Source: Desulfobacteraceae bacterium
GTDB taxonomy: Bacteria; Desulfobacterota; Desulfobacteria; Desulfobacterales; Desulfobacteraceae
Reading direction: 5' to 3'
Assembly (NCBI GenBank): GCA_016743945.1
Contig: JADGFI010000024.1
Coordinates: 19,680 to 83,679, forward strand
DNA: 64,000 nt
Under the pieces are notes generated by a model, which saw nothing but the letters and a program-made list of their open reading frames with translations, was not told where the DNA came from and made no database searches. How positions within the stretch are numbered: position 1 is the stretch's first letter; the number at the start of each line of letters is the position of its first letter. Shown here in pieces: positions 24,942 to 34,427 of this stretch. The translations under genes were made by a program, and so were the position numbers.

Positions 24942-25826
24942 TTAAAGGAGACCCCGGGCAATTCGGGCCAGGTCATTGGCACTGGGGGTATGGGAATATT
25001 TTGTGATAAAGGGCTGCCGCATCCGGATGGAATCATGGACTCGCTCATCAAACCGGATATTTCCCATGAAGGTAAATTTTGAATAAAAATGCCGGTTACA
25101 CACCTTCTCAATTTTAATACCAAGGGAAGGGTCATCATTTTTGCGCAATTGATTGACCACAAATCTGAAATGAAACTCCCCTAGTTTCTCTTTTAGCAAT
25201 GCCCCTTTTCCAGGATCTTGCCGGGTAACGGCATTAATGATGCAAAAGGAAGGATCAATGGTATTTCCGGAAAGATCCAGAAGGCGAGAGACCGAATTAA
25301 ACACAGTTTGTTTCAAGATTTTTTTAATAACACGGAAATAAATCGCCTTGATAAAATTGAACGAATTTTCAATGGCGGTCGGCTCACAAGTACAAATAAA
25401 AATTGCCTGGGTGGATGTGAGAAAAAAATCGAGCATATTAAAATTTGTGCCCGCCCCCAGATCCATGAGTACAACATCAAAATCAAGGGCCTGGATGGCC
25501 CGGATGATCTTTTGCTTCTGGGCCGTATACAGGTTGGCGGCTTCGATCAGGCAGTTTCTGGAACTGATGAAAAACAGATTTGGAATCTTGGTAGACATGA
25601 TCACCTCTTCCAGCCGGTCAACACTTTTGTCGAGAAAACTTTCCAACCCCCTTCCCGCATCTTTTTGCGGAATGAAGGTATGCAGGTTGGATGCACCCAG
25701 ATCCAGATCAATCAGGACCACCCGCTTTCCCTGCCGTGCAAGCAGAACCCCTAAATTAGCGGTTATCATGCTTTTTCCAATCCCGCCTTTGCCGCCACCG
25801 ACAGGATATATCTGTGTGAGTTTAAT
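24942..25826 (-). CDS. MinD/ParA-like P-loop ATPase with apparent AUU start
   Basis: The protein is a deviant-Walker-A ATPase of the MinD/FlhG group: GGGKGGIGKSMITANLG, then VVLIDLDLGASNLHTFI (Walker A') and DVVLMDLGAGTNFNMLDF (Walker B). The first ATG in frame (25767-25769) lies after the P-loop lysine-serine and would remove the motif. Upstream the frame is open to a stop near 25863 with no ATG, GTG or TTG. The only start-like position is ATT at 25824-25826, preceded by AAGGAAAGG, giving 294 residues that begin KLTQIYPVGGGKGG. The role is unknown; relatives position flagella, pili or other cell structures. The next gene in this direction is mce, on a separate promoter. Confidence 0.7.
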   Translation of the reverse strand: MKLTQIYPVGGGKGGIGKSMITANLGVLLARQGKRVVLIDLDLGASNLHTFIPQKDAGRGLESFLDKSVDRLEEVIMSTKIPNLFFISSRNCLIEAANLYTAQKQKIIRAIQALDFDVVLMDLGAGTNFNMLDFFLTSTQAIFICTCEPTAIENSFNFIKAIYFRVIKKILKQTVFNSVSRLLDLSGNTIDPSFCIINAVTRQDPGKGALLKEKLGEFHFRFVVNQLRKNDDPSLGIKIEKVCNRHFYSKFTFMGNIRFDERVHDSIRMRQPFITKYSHTPSANDLARIARGLL

Positions 25827-25907
25827 GAGCCTTTCCTTTATTAAATTGTATAGGTAATGGGTAATTTATCGCAAACTTGAACAGTGTCAATCCGTCCTGA
25901 TAGAACA

Positions 25908-25943
25908 CCCGATACCAACCCAAAAAATTGCGGTGGTATCGGG
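25908..25943. terminator. Inverted repeat, possible terminator after the acyl-CoA ligase gene
   Basis: CCCGATACCA and TGGTATCGGG form a perfect 10-bp stem around a 16-nt loop, between the ligase stop and the MinD-like gene. A T-rich but broken tract follows on the minus strand, so it may be a weak terminator or an operator. Confidence 0.4.
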
Positions 25944-25980
25944 CGTCAGTAATGCGATTATGGTGCCTTTCTTAACTCGC

Positions 25981-27720
25981 TTATTTTTCCATGGCAAGTT
26001 CCTCGTCCCTGAGTACCCGCCTTAATACCTTGCCCACATTGGATATGGGAATTTCGTCCCGGAACTCAATCTGTCTGGGTCGTTTGTACCCGGCCATATT
26101 TTCCTTGCAAAATGCTTGTATTTCTTCAAAGGTAGCGCTCTGACCCGCTTTCAATTTAATGAATGCCTTTACAGATTCCCCGCTCCTGTCATCGGGAACC
26201 CCCACAACAGCCACAAGCTCCACCTTGGGGTTTGTATAAAGAATATCTTCAACATCCCGGGGATAAACATTAAATCCCCCCACAATAATCATATCTTTTT
26301 TACGATCTGTGATGGTGATGTATCCGTCTTCATCAATATGGCCGATGTCCCCTGTGAGAAAATAACGATCTCCGTCAATCAATCTAAAAACCTCTTCATT
26401 GGCATCGGGCCTTTTCCAATAGCCCTTCATGACCTGGGGTCCGCATACGGCGATCTCACCATCTTCTCCCCGGGGCAATTCCCGGGTATCGTCTTCAAGC
26501 CCCACAATTTTCACCATGGTTCCGGGCAGGGGAAACCCAATGGAACCAATTTTTCTGGTTTCCCTATTAGTCGGATTAGAGGTGACAACCGGTGTCGTCT
26601 CTGTCAGGCCGTAGCCTTCAAATATAATGGCCCCTGTTTTCTCTTCAAACTGCCGGCACACTTCAGGCGGCAGCGGCGCCCCGCCTGAAAAACATGCCAT
26701 CAGAGAGGAAAGATCATACTGGTTTAAATGGGCATGATTGGCAAAGGCCACAAAAATGGTGGGCACTGCCGGCATGACCGTGGGTTTGTGTTGTTGAACC
26801 GTTTTAAGAACCTCTGTAAAGGGCGGAGTACCCGCCCTGGGGTCGGGAATGCAAATAAGCTTACTCCCGGTCATGGTAGCAAACAGCAAGGCACAGGTAA
26901 TTCCAAAACTGTGATACCAGGGTAAAACCCCCAGAAAGGTATGATACCCTCCCGTATAAAATTGTTCTGCCCCCCTGGCTTCATCCTGGACAATACGGCC
27001 GCTCTCATACAACCCCATTACATCATAGGTAAAATTGGTGTGGCTCAGTTCCGCCCCCTTGGGCACCCCGGTGGTCCCCCCGGTATAGAGCATGACGGCG
27101 GTATCTTCCTGCGGGTTAATGTCCACGGATGGGGGAGCGGGACTGGCAGCGGCTACAACCTCATCAAACATCAAATGACCGGGTTCATGTTTTGCCGCCT
27201 TGGGTATTTTTCCAAGAAGCCCGCCCAGAAACGCCTTGAATTTGGGTAAATAGGATTTGATGTTGCAAACGACAACGGTTTCGATCTGGGTGTTTTTAAT
27301 GGCCTTAACCGTGTTGTCGTAAAACAGGGGGTGGTCCATGCAAAAAACCATTTTTGATTCTGAATCATTTAGCTGATAATTAAGCTCTGTTGCCGTGTAC
27401 ACCGGATTACAATTGACGCAGACGGCCCCGGCTTTAAGGATGCCAAACAAAATTTCCGGAAAGTGGGGAAGATTGGGCAGAAAAATAGCAACCTTGTCTC
27501 CTTGTTTGATACCTTTTCCTGCAAGAAAATTGGCAATTCTGTCGGCGGTATCCTTGACCTGGGAATAGGTTTTTGTGGCCCCGTTAAAAAGAGTAAAAAT
27601 ATTATCAGGATAATTCAGTGCAGCATCATCCAGAAATTTAAACACAGGAAAATGGTAATCAGTGACAGTGCGTGCAACCTCTTCAGGCCAGAAAGGGGTT
27701 TCCCAGATTGTTTCATTCAT
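25981..27720 (-). CDS. fadD: Long-chain fatty acid-CoA ligase
   Basis: This is a 579-residue AMP-forming acyl-CoA synthetase. AVMLYTGGTTGVPKGAELSH is the P-loop motif, IFEGYGLTETTPVV the adenine-binding A5 region, and ITITDRKKDMIIVGGFNVYP the hinge and A8 region. GKVLRRVLRDEE near the end has the catalytic lysine. Length and motifs resemble FadD-type ligases. The enzyme activates fatty acids for beta-oxidation, or for phospholipid turnover. It stands alone with AAAGGAG upstream of its ATG. Confidence 0.88.
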   Translation of the reverse strand: MNETIWETPFWPEEVARTVTDYHFPVFKFLDDAALNYPDNIFTLFNGATKTYSQVKDTADRIANFLAGKGIKQGDKVAIFLPNLPHFPEILFGILKAGAVCVNCNPVYTATELNYQLNDSESKMVFCMDHPLFYDNTVKAIKNTQIETVVVCNIKSYLPKFKAFLGGLLGKIPKAAKHEPGHLMFDEVVAAASPAPPSVDINPQEDTAVMLYTGGTTGVPKGAELSHTNFTYDVMGLYESGRIVQDEARGAEQFYTGGYHTFLGVLPWYHSFGITCALLFATMTGSKLICIPDPRAGTPPFTEVLKTVQQHKPTVMPAVPTIFVAFANHAHLNQYDLSSLMACFSGGAPLPPEVCRQFEEKTGAIIFEGYGLTETTPVVTSNPTNRETRKIGSIGFPLPGTMVKIVGLEDDTRELPRGEDGEIAVCGPQVMKGYWKRPDANEEVFRLIDGDRYFLTGDIGHIDEDGYITITDRKKDMIIVGGFNVYPRDVEDILYTNPKVELVAVVGVPDDRSGESVKAFIKLKAGQSATFEEIQAFCKENMAGYKRPRQIEFRDEIPISNVGKVLRRVLRDEELAMEK

Positions 27721-27919
27721 CTTTTTTCTTCTCCTTTTGTTCGGGTGCTCGGGCTGTTTGGATTTTTTTATTGTTCTAGGGACCAGCCGATTACCGGGTT
27801 AATAATATTTTTTTCACCTTTGCCTCGTGTATCTCCATGGATTTTCTTTGAAAACAATTCTTATATATAATTTTATTGCTGTCAATGATGGATCTCATTT
27901 AGCGATACCAAAGGGTATT
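27721..27919. other. Intergenic region upstream of the acyl-CoA ligase
   Basis: Apart from the ligase ribosome-binding site I see nothing specific here. It borders the decayed duplication that follows. Confidence 0.5.
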
Positions 27920-28090
27920 ACTGCCATAAGGCATTCAGCATATCAATGGAACCTATGGACGTAGGAAATTGGCATCCCGTTGCGAAACTCACTTCACAAT
28001 GCTAAACAGGCAAAAAAAGTTTACGGGGACAAGAAATCAGGTTCCCTTCGGCTGGCGCTCAGTTTTGAAGCGGGCCTATTGTCGGATATG
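27920..28090 (+). pseudogene. Decayed partial copy of the mrcB (PBP1b) 5' region
   Basis: Bases 27920-28022 match 34212-34316, the region upstream of mrcB, at about 90 percent identity over about 103 bp. Directly after, 28023-28090 match mrcB codons around 34743-34800, including a 29-bp identical core at 28034-28062. It reads GDKKSGSLRLALSFEAG, as against GDKKSGSLRLALRVEKG in the intact gene. About 430 bp that separate these parts at the intact locus are missing here. It is a fusion remnant, not a gene, in direct orientation to the intact copy 6.3 kb away. Confidence 0.8.
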
Positions 28091-28190
28091 GTTTCGGAGT
28101 CGGAAAAACCGATCATATTATACGATACAGCCATATTTAATTTTCAAATGAGATATATTGAAATATATTACCATTATTATGGGTTATAGT

Positions 28191-28506
28191 ATGGCACTCG
28201 TCATCATGCGTGAAGACCTTGAAGAGGCCTTTCAATATGAAGTATTGTGCTGTTATCGAAAACATGCTTTCCTGGCATCATACTGATTTCCAGGTATATA
28301 TTGGTGACCGGATTTATCCAGATGACAAAGCTGGTCTTGGCAATCTGGCCAATTACATTATCCGAGCCTGTTAGCACTGACGCTTCACTTCGTGCCTCCC
28401 AGGAAAGAATGATCTATATTCCAGCAAAAGAATCAACTGACGGTTTCGCTAAAGTGGTTTATACCTCCAAGGACAGAAAGTCTCAAAAAGTTTTCAATGC
28501 TCTGGC
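28191..28506 (+). pseudogene. IS91-family (Y2) transposase remnant
   Basis: Three reading-frame pieces line up with an internal part of IS91/IS1294-like transposases. MREDLEEAFQYEVL is in the first frame, then ENMLSWHHTDFQVYIGDRIY and LGNLANYIIRAC in the second up to TAG at 28372. A third frame continues RASQERMIYIPAKE and VVYTSKDRKSQKVFNALA. At least two frameshifts and the loss of both ends make it non-functional. It abuts the stop of the diguanylate cyclase gene and follows the mrcB remnant. IS91 elements move by rolling circle and may carry adjacent DNA, which could explain the duplication. Confidence 0.7.
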
Positions 28507-31094
28507 CAGGTAACCTGGTTTCGCCCCATATTCTTGGCTTGGTACAATGCTTTATCAGCCGCTTTCATGGCATCCTCAATTTTTATTCCATGAATGGGGC
28601 ACAGTGAAACACCAATGGATACCGTAATGGAAAGCCTGATTTTGTTATGAACAATGACCAGGTTCTCACGGATATTTGTGAGGAGCTTTTCAGCTGTTTG
28701 AATGGTTTCCTTTAAGGTTGTTTTTATCAGGATGATGACAAATTCCTCTCCGCCGTATCGGCAGGCAATATCACTTTGTCGGGTGTTTTTCTTCAAAAAT
28801 GCACCCAATGCCCTGAGCGTTGCATCTCCGAAATCATGGCCATGGGTGTCGTTGACCTTTTTAAAATGGTCAATATCCATCATGAGAATCCCAATGGAAA
28901 AGTTGTGGCGCTTCATGCTATACGCTTCCCGCCTGAGGCTTTCGTCCAGGAAACGCCTGTTGTAGAGACCGGTTAGCGGGTCCTGGATGGACTGAAGCCT
29001 TAATGATTCCCGAAGTCTCATGTTTATAAGGGCCAGTGACAGGTGTTCTGTGATGATCAGTGCCAGGCTCTGCTTGGATTCAAGGAAATCCTTAAACCTG
29101 GATTCTATATGAAGCATCCCAAGGATATCTTCTTGTACGATCATGGGGGCACATAAAGACTCTTCCACGCTGCTGCCGGTTAAATGATTGCAGGCAAGCC
29201 CCCTTTTGGCCTTTTGCATAAAATAGGGCTTGCTCCGCCGCAAAGCCCAGCAGTCCTGCTTTTGAAATGAAATGGTATCATGGTTCAGATCACCCCATGA
29301 TACCATGGATTGAAGAACGCTGTGGCTGTCATCCATCACATAAACCCGGCCTGATGTTTTGGGGAAAAACTGGATGCAATATTCTTGTGCAACATCATAT
29401 ATTTCTTCACTTGTATGGCAAACCTGAATCATTTCACTCATTTTTCTCAATAACGCATTTTCAAAATTTGTCTGTTCCAGGTCTTTTACCCAGTTGGAAA
29501 GCTCTTTTGTTCTTTCCTCAACTCTTTTTTCAAGCTCTCTATGGGACCGTTCCAATGCTTCCTGTGCTATTCTTCTTTGGGTAATATCGGATAAAAAGCC
29601 TTCAATATAAGCAATGCTGCCAGATTCGTTTCTGTACGCCTTTGCATTAAAGGAGCACCAGAAACTGGTTTGATCTTTTTTGTTTAATTGGAATTGGTAT
29701 TCATGCAAAACATTTTTTTCCTCAAGCCGGATGATAATTTCCTTGAATTGTTCTGGATTGTAACAAAGCTGCTGCCAAAAATCGCTTATCTCCGCCATCA
29801 GCCTGTCGGCTGACCTGAAGCCGAACATGGCTGCCATGGCAGGATTGGCCGTAATGATATTTCCTTGTATAGAGATCTGAAAAATACCTTCAACAGAGTT
29901 TTCAAAAATATTTCGGAATGTTTCCTCGGATTTTTCCAGTTGGTGCCGGGTTTTCTCAAGGGTGTCAATAAAAATATTATAATTTTTGGCAACCTCCCCC
30001 ATTTCACCACCCCAGGTGTGATCCAACCGGTTTGAAAAATCTGCCTGGGCACCATTTTCAAAGACTCTGATCATTTCCTGCAACGGTTTTGCCAACCGGG
30101 AACTGATAAGCCAGGTGATGGGGATGATCAAAATCAGCATGATGAAAACGGTTATAACGATGGAGTATCCCATGGTCGTCAGCGGGTGATAAAACTCTTC
30201 AAGGTAACTGGAAGAGGAGACAATCCAGTCAAGCTCCGGAATATAATTGAAAATTACAAGTTTTTCCCGGGGATATTTTTCACCCGGGTTTTTCCAGGGA
30301 TAGATGATTTTGCCATTTTTTTTCTCACACACTTCCTTGATAAACTTTCTTTGGTTATCATCCTGGAAATTATAGATATTGGTTCCCTGGAGTTTTGGAT
30401 GGATTATCAAAAGTCCTTTGCTGTCCATTACATAGGGGTAGCCGGTCTTTCCGAAGGTAATGGATAAAATATTGTCCTGAAAATCGTGAACGCTTAATAA
30501 TTCCTTGAATTCATCCCGGTAAGAGGATGCTGAGATAATCCAGTCCCACGGGCCAAAATAACTCATGTACAAGGCTTTGGGCCGTTTAACGATTTCTTTT
30601 GGGTTGGCCCAGTCATATTCAAGATACCCTTCTTTTTTTTCTTTTTGCAGACGCACAAAATCATTGCCGGAAATATCAGTCCCAATCAATTGCTTTTCCG
30701 GATGAACCAGGATAATGCCGTTACTGCTGATACAGTACAGGTAACCGCTTTTTCCTATGGACTGACTTAAAAACACCTCGATTGTCTTGGTTTTGGCTTC
30801 TTTTTCAGAAATTTTGCCTATTTTATGTTGGTGATAAAAATAGGCCGCGACTTCCCGGTTTTTTTCTGCAATGGCATGAAGATGATTGCGGATGGACGCG
30901 TCAATAGCTGTTTGAACCATCCCGAGAATGGCCTGGGTGGAGTTTTTAAGTTCGTTTTCAATATTTTGCGCCAAGGTGGACCGAATCTGGGAGTAAATGA
31001 CGAGACTTCCAATAACCGATATGAAAAGAAAGGTCATCGAATAACTCAACAAGAGCCTGTAATGGATGGATAATTTATGGAACAGGGTTTTCAT
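28494..31094 (-). CDS. Membrane sensor diguanylate cyclase (double Cache-HAMP-PAS-GAF-GGDEF)
   Basis: The 866-residue protein begins with a transmembrane helix (about 13-34). A periplasmic double Cache domain follows, in which each half shows the G-K-[ST]-G-Y pattern (SIGKSGYLYCISSNG and FGKTGYPYVMDSKG). A second helix (about 308-331), HAMP, PAS (about 393-520) and GAF (about 545-680) come next. The GGDEF domain has an active GGEEF at 781-785 and an RQSD inhibitory site at 772-775. It should make c-di-GMP in response to a small extracellular ligand, with product inhibition. It lies next to the hybrid kinase, which has the same sensor head. There is no EAL domain. Confidence 0.9.
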   Translation of the reverse strand: MKTLFHKLSIHYRLLLSYSMTFLFISVIGSLVIYSQIRSTLAQNIENELKNSTQAILGMVQTAIDASIRNHLHAIAEKNREVAAYFYHQHKIGKISEKEAKTKTIEVFLSQSIGKSGYLYCISSNGIILVHPEKQLIGTDISGNDFVRLQKEKKEGYLEYDWANPKEIVKRPKALYMSYFGPWDWIISASSYRDEFKELLSVHDFQDNILSITFGKTGYPYVMDSKGLLIIHPKLQGTNIYNFQDDNQRKFIKEVCEKKNGKIIYPWKNPGEKYPREKLVIFNYIPELDWIVSSSSYLEEFYHPLTTMGYSIVITVFIMLILIIPITWLISSRLAKPLQEMIRVFENGAQADFSNRLDHTWGGEMGEVAKNYNIFIDTLEKTRHQLEKSEETFRNIFENSVEGIFQISIQGNIITANPAMAAMFGFRSADRLMAEISDFWQQLCYNPEQFKEIIIRLEEKNVLHEYQFQLNKKDQTSFWCSFNAKAYRNESGSIAYIEGFLSDITQRRIAQEALERSHRELEKRVEERTKELSNWVKDLEQTNFENALLRKMSEMIQVCHTSEEIYDVAQEYCIQFFPKTSGRVYVMDDSHSVLQSMVSWGDLNHDTISFQKQDCWALRRSKPYFMQKAKRGLACNHLTGSSVEESLCAPMIVQEDILGMLHIESRFKDFLESKQSLALIITEHLSLALINMRLRESLRLQSIQDPLTGLYNRRFLDESLRREAYSMKRHNFSIGILMMDIDHFKKVNDTHGHDFGDATLRALGAFLKKNTRQSDIACRYGGEEFVIILIKTTLKETIQTAEKLLTNIRENLVIVHNKIRLSITVSIGVSLCPIHGIKIEDAMKAADKALYQAKNMGRNQVTWPEH

Positions 31095-31156
31095 CTGTCA
31101 TCCTTTGCCAATGGAGTCGCCTTTGTTGTGAGGAGATTATCCTGTTTTAGAAGATA

Positions 31157-33814
31157 TCATCCGGTGTTTTTTGTTTCGTCCAGAATTTTTCGGATCATTA
31201 CAGCCATTTCGAATCGGACAATGGGTTTCATTAAAAAGCCTTTTATTCCCATCTCTTTAGCTTTGTTTTCCGTCATGATAGAACTGAACCCGGTACACAA
31301 AATGACAGGGATATCTTTTTTAATTGAGCAAAGTTCCCGGGCAAGCTTGTCGCCTGTTATCTGGGGCATTGTCATATCTGTGATGACCAGATCAAATTTT
31401 TCTGACTGGCGTTTGAACAACGCCAGGGCTTCAATCCCGCTGGTCCTTGTAACCACGTGGTAGCCGAGGCTTTCCAAAATTTTTTTCCCGATTTCCACTA
31501 TTGCAGGTTCATCATCAACAAAAAGAATCTGTTCCGAGCCTTTGGGAATGGGCGTTTCCATGTTTTTTTCCTGGTTTTTGCCGGCCTCAATCAAGGGCAG
31601 AAAAATATTGATACGGGTTCCTTTTCCAGGTTGGCTTTGCACATCAATTATCCCTTTTAAGCTCTTTATAATTCCATGGACAACCGCCAATCCCAGACCG
31701 GTTCCTTCTCCTTGACCTTTGGTTGTGAAAAACGGATCAAAAATTCGTTCCATTATATCCGGTGGGATACCACATCCGGTATCACTCACAACCAGGTGAA
31801 TGTAGGGGCTCAATTTTAATTTTGGGTAGCGTGAAATAAGATCGGAATCAAGCTTGAAATCGGTAAGGTCCACCTTTAAGATCCCGCCGTCTTTCTGCAT
31901 TGCATGACTCGCATTGATGCAAAGGTTCATCAGTATCTGATGAACCTGGCTTGGATCCCCCAGGATAAGAGAATCACTTTCAATTTTTCCCTGGATTTCA
32001 ATGGTCGACGGTAGGGAGGCTTTAATCAGTTGGAGCACCTCTTTCACGATTAATTTTATGAGCAATGGTTTAAGTTCCTGTTTTGTTTGTCGACTAAACG
32101 TAAGAATCTGCTGAACAAGATCTCTGGCTCGATTTCCGGCTTGAAAAATTTTGTCCAGATAGGGCGCAATTTCGTCTTTTTGGGAGGTTATCATCTGGGA
32201 CAACTCAGTATATCCGATAATAGCAGCCAGGATATTGTTAAAATCATGGGCAATGCCGCCTGCCAATGTTCCGATTGATTCCATTTTGTGGCTTTGCAGC
32301 AGTTCAACCTCCATATTCACCTGTTTTGTAATGTCATCAATCCTGATGACAGCGGATTGCAGACTCGGCTGCAGCGGATATAATGTGATTGCAAAATGAA
32401 GGTTGGGCCTGTTTTCCCTCTGGACCTGACAGGTGTCGCTGCAAAAAGGGCGGGAGGAGATGCTCTGCTGCAGAGAAATAAGAGGGGTCTTAAATTCAGG
32501 AAAGATTTCTGCCAGGGGCTGACCAAGGGCTTTACCACTTGGAAATCCGGAATATTGGGTTGCCTTATCATTCCATAGGACAATTTTTTCATGGGTATCA
32601 ACACAGATGAGGATGGATGGCATGGAATTAATAACGCCGTCAAGCAGATTAAGAAGGCGTTTTTTCTCCTGCTCGGATGTCACAAGGGTTTGTGTCATGC
32701 TTTCAATGGAATGGCCCAGGGCTTCAATTTCAGCCACGGATCTGGATTGCATTTTAAAAATTTTTCTTTCCTGATCAAAGGATTGCAAACCATTGACCAA
32801 TTCGGTCAATGGCCGGGACAGGCTGCGGCTGAAAAACAGTGTCAGGCCGGTTAACAAAATCGTCACCAATACAACAATGGCATAGCTGATCCGCATGAGC
32901 CTGTCGATGGGGAGGGTAACATCCTCTAAATATCCGGTTGCCACCAGGTACCAGTTAAAATGCTCAATTTTATTTGCATAGGCGAATTTTTTCTTGACCC
33001 TTTTTTCGGAAGGATTTTTCCAGCGGTAATAAAAAAAAGTGCCCGGGTTCCTGATTATCTCCCTGGCAATAAACCGCCCGTCAAGATCTTTTAAATCCTT
33101 GCCCGGCTGCCCTTTTAGCTCAGGATGAACCAGAATATCCAAATTGATATCCAGCACAAAAAAATACCCCTGGCCCAGGATGGTAATCGGGCTGATGAAC
33201 CGCTCCAGATCCTCTATTTTAACCAGCTGGGTGAACTCATCTTCGTAGGATGTCGCTCCCACAACCCAGTCCCAGGGTTCAAAATAATTTATATAGCTGA
33301 CTTTTTTCCGGATCTGTTTGTCTTCCGGATTTTTCCATTCATATTCACTATAGCCGTTTTTCTGCAAGATCCAATCCCGACATCCCTGGTTGAATGCGCA
33401 GTCGGTATTGCGAGCGAAGGGGTGGATCTTGATCATAATGCGAAAATCTTGCGGTTTTAAGGCAACAATATAACCGCTTTTGCCTATTGTCTGGTTGAGG
33501 GCATGTTTCTGAAATCTGTCTTTTGCCTGTTGTTTTGTCATGCGGCCGCTTTGCACCTGATCATTTAGCTGGTTGAGGACGATGATATCCTGTTCAACCA
33601 CACCGCGCAGATAGTTCCGGATCGCTGTATGCAGCATGTTCTCCACGGCGGTATTACCCGCCTCTACTATCTGGTGCAGGTCTCTTCGCGCCCTTTGATG
33701 AAGGGATCGCTGGATTACATAATAATTAATTGTGATAAAAAATAAAAGAATGAGAAGTGTGAATGTTCCGAAATACAGGAAAATTTTATAGCTTAGTTTC
33801 ATACTACGGCCCAT
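31157..33814 (-). CDS. Membrane hybrid histidine kinase (double Cache-HAMP-PAS-HisKA-HATPase-REC)
   Basis: This 885-residue protein has a transmembrane helix at about 11-33, a double Cache sensor (GKSGYIVALKPQDF, GQGYFFVLDINLD), a second helix at about 309-328, and HAMP and PAS domains. The H-box GGIAHDFNN has His 523, and the ATPase motifs include DTGCGIPPDIMERIFDPFFT and GTGLGLAVVHGI. The C-terminal receiver domain has Asp 813 in LVITDMTMP. The H-box type (HDFNN) is typical of kinases with a C-terminal receiver. The output regulator is not in the window. It is a close relative of the neighbouring diguanylate cyclase in the N-terminal half. The second Met (residue 5) may be the true start. 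Confidence 0.9.
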   Translation of the reverse strand: MGRSMKLSYKIFLYFGTFTLLILLFFITINYYVIQRSLHQRARRDLHQIVEAGNTAVENMLHTAIRNYLRGVVEQDIIVLNQLNDQVQSGRMTKQQAKDRFQKHALNQTIGKSGYIVALKPQDFRIMIKIHPFARNTDCAFNQGCRDWILQKNGYSEYEWKNPEDKQIRKKVSYINYFEPWDWVVGATSYEDEFTQLVKIEDLERFISPITILGQGYFFVLDINLDILVHPELKGQPGKDLKDLDGRFIAREIIRNPGTFFYYRWKNPSEKRVKKKFAYANKIEHFNWYLVATGYLEDVTLPIDRLMRISYAIVVLVTILLTGLTLFFSRSLSRPLTELVNGLQSFDQERKIFKMQSRSVAEIEALGHSIESMTQTLVTSEQEKKRLLNLLDGVINSMPSILICVDTHEKIVLWNDKATQYSGFPSGKALGQPLAEIFPEFKTPLISLQQSISSRPFCSDTCQVQRENRPNLHFAITLYPLQPSLQSAVIRIDDITKQVNMEVELLQSHKMESIGTLAGGIAHDFNNILAAIIGYTELSQMITSQKDEIAPYLDKIFQAGNRARDLVQQILTFSRQTKQELKPLLIKLIVKEVLQLIKASLPSTIEIQGKIESDSLILGDPSQVHQILMNLCINASHAMQKDGGILKVDLTDFKLDSDLISRYPKLKLSPYIHLVVSDTGCGIPPDIMERIFDPFFTTKGQGEGTGLGLAVVHGIIKSLKGIIDVQSQPGKGTRINIFLPLIEAGKNQEKNMETPIPKGSEQILFVDDEPAIVEIGKKILESLGYHVVTRTSGIEALALFKRQSEKFDLVITDMTMPQITGDKLARELCSIKKDIPVILCTGFSSIMTENKAKEMGIKGFLMKPIVRFEMAVMIRKILDETKNTG

Positions 33815-34427
33815 TGATTTTTTTTAAGGATCTACGAATACAAAAGGATACGGCAACCAGAACAATATCCCATCATCTTTAAAATATGGGAAAAGGGTCA
33901 TTCTTTGACAGGTGTAGCGGCAATAAGAATACCGCAAAAAGTTATACAATGCAAAGATTTTATGCGATGACCACTGTTTGCTGCACATAGGGTTATGGTA
34001 CCGGCGCCCGGGGAGAGAAGATGGCGTGTAGACAAAATCGTGCAGCCAATCCAGACCAAAGACGGTGCTTACCCGATTTTCTTCATATTGGATATCGTAG
34101 ACAACTCAAAGGCATCTGAATTCTTTGAGCCCAGTTAGAAATCTGCATCCCGGGGCCCCAGACGATATGATATTGGCAATGTGGACAAACCGGAGTGATA
34201 TCTTGTTGGAAACTGCCATCAGGCATGCAGCGTATCAATGGAACCAATAGACGTGAAAAATTGGCATCCCGTTGCGAAATTCACTTCACAATGCTAAATA
34301 GGCAAAAAAAAAGTTTGTTTGAGGGGTTGCCGACATTTTTGATATCGGTCAAAAAAAACAATGAGAAACAATATGACAAAAAAGCAAGCGGTGTAAACCC
34401 CTGACTTTTGAGGATACCAAAAATAAG
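33815..34427. other. Non-coding, partly degenerate region upstream of mrcB
   Basis: This 613-nt gap holds the parent copy of the duplicated 103-bp segment (34212-34316) and a 47-codon open frame at 33995-34138. The frame reads ERRWRVDKIVQPIQTKDG then AYPIFFILDIVDNSKA and looks like the tail of a PAS-type sensor protein. It has no ribosome-binding site and is probably a gene fragment. No promoter stands out. Confidence 0.4.
34212..34316 (+). repeat. Parent copy of a duplicated segment upstream of mrcB
   Basis: This matches 27920-28022 at about 90 percent identity, for example in the shared word GGCATCCCGTTGCGAAA. Both copies run in the same direction. Here it precedes the intact mrcB gene by about 110 nt. 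Confidence 0.8.
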
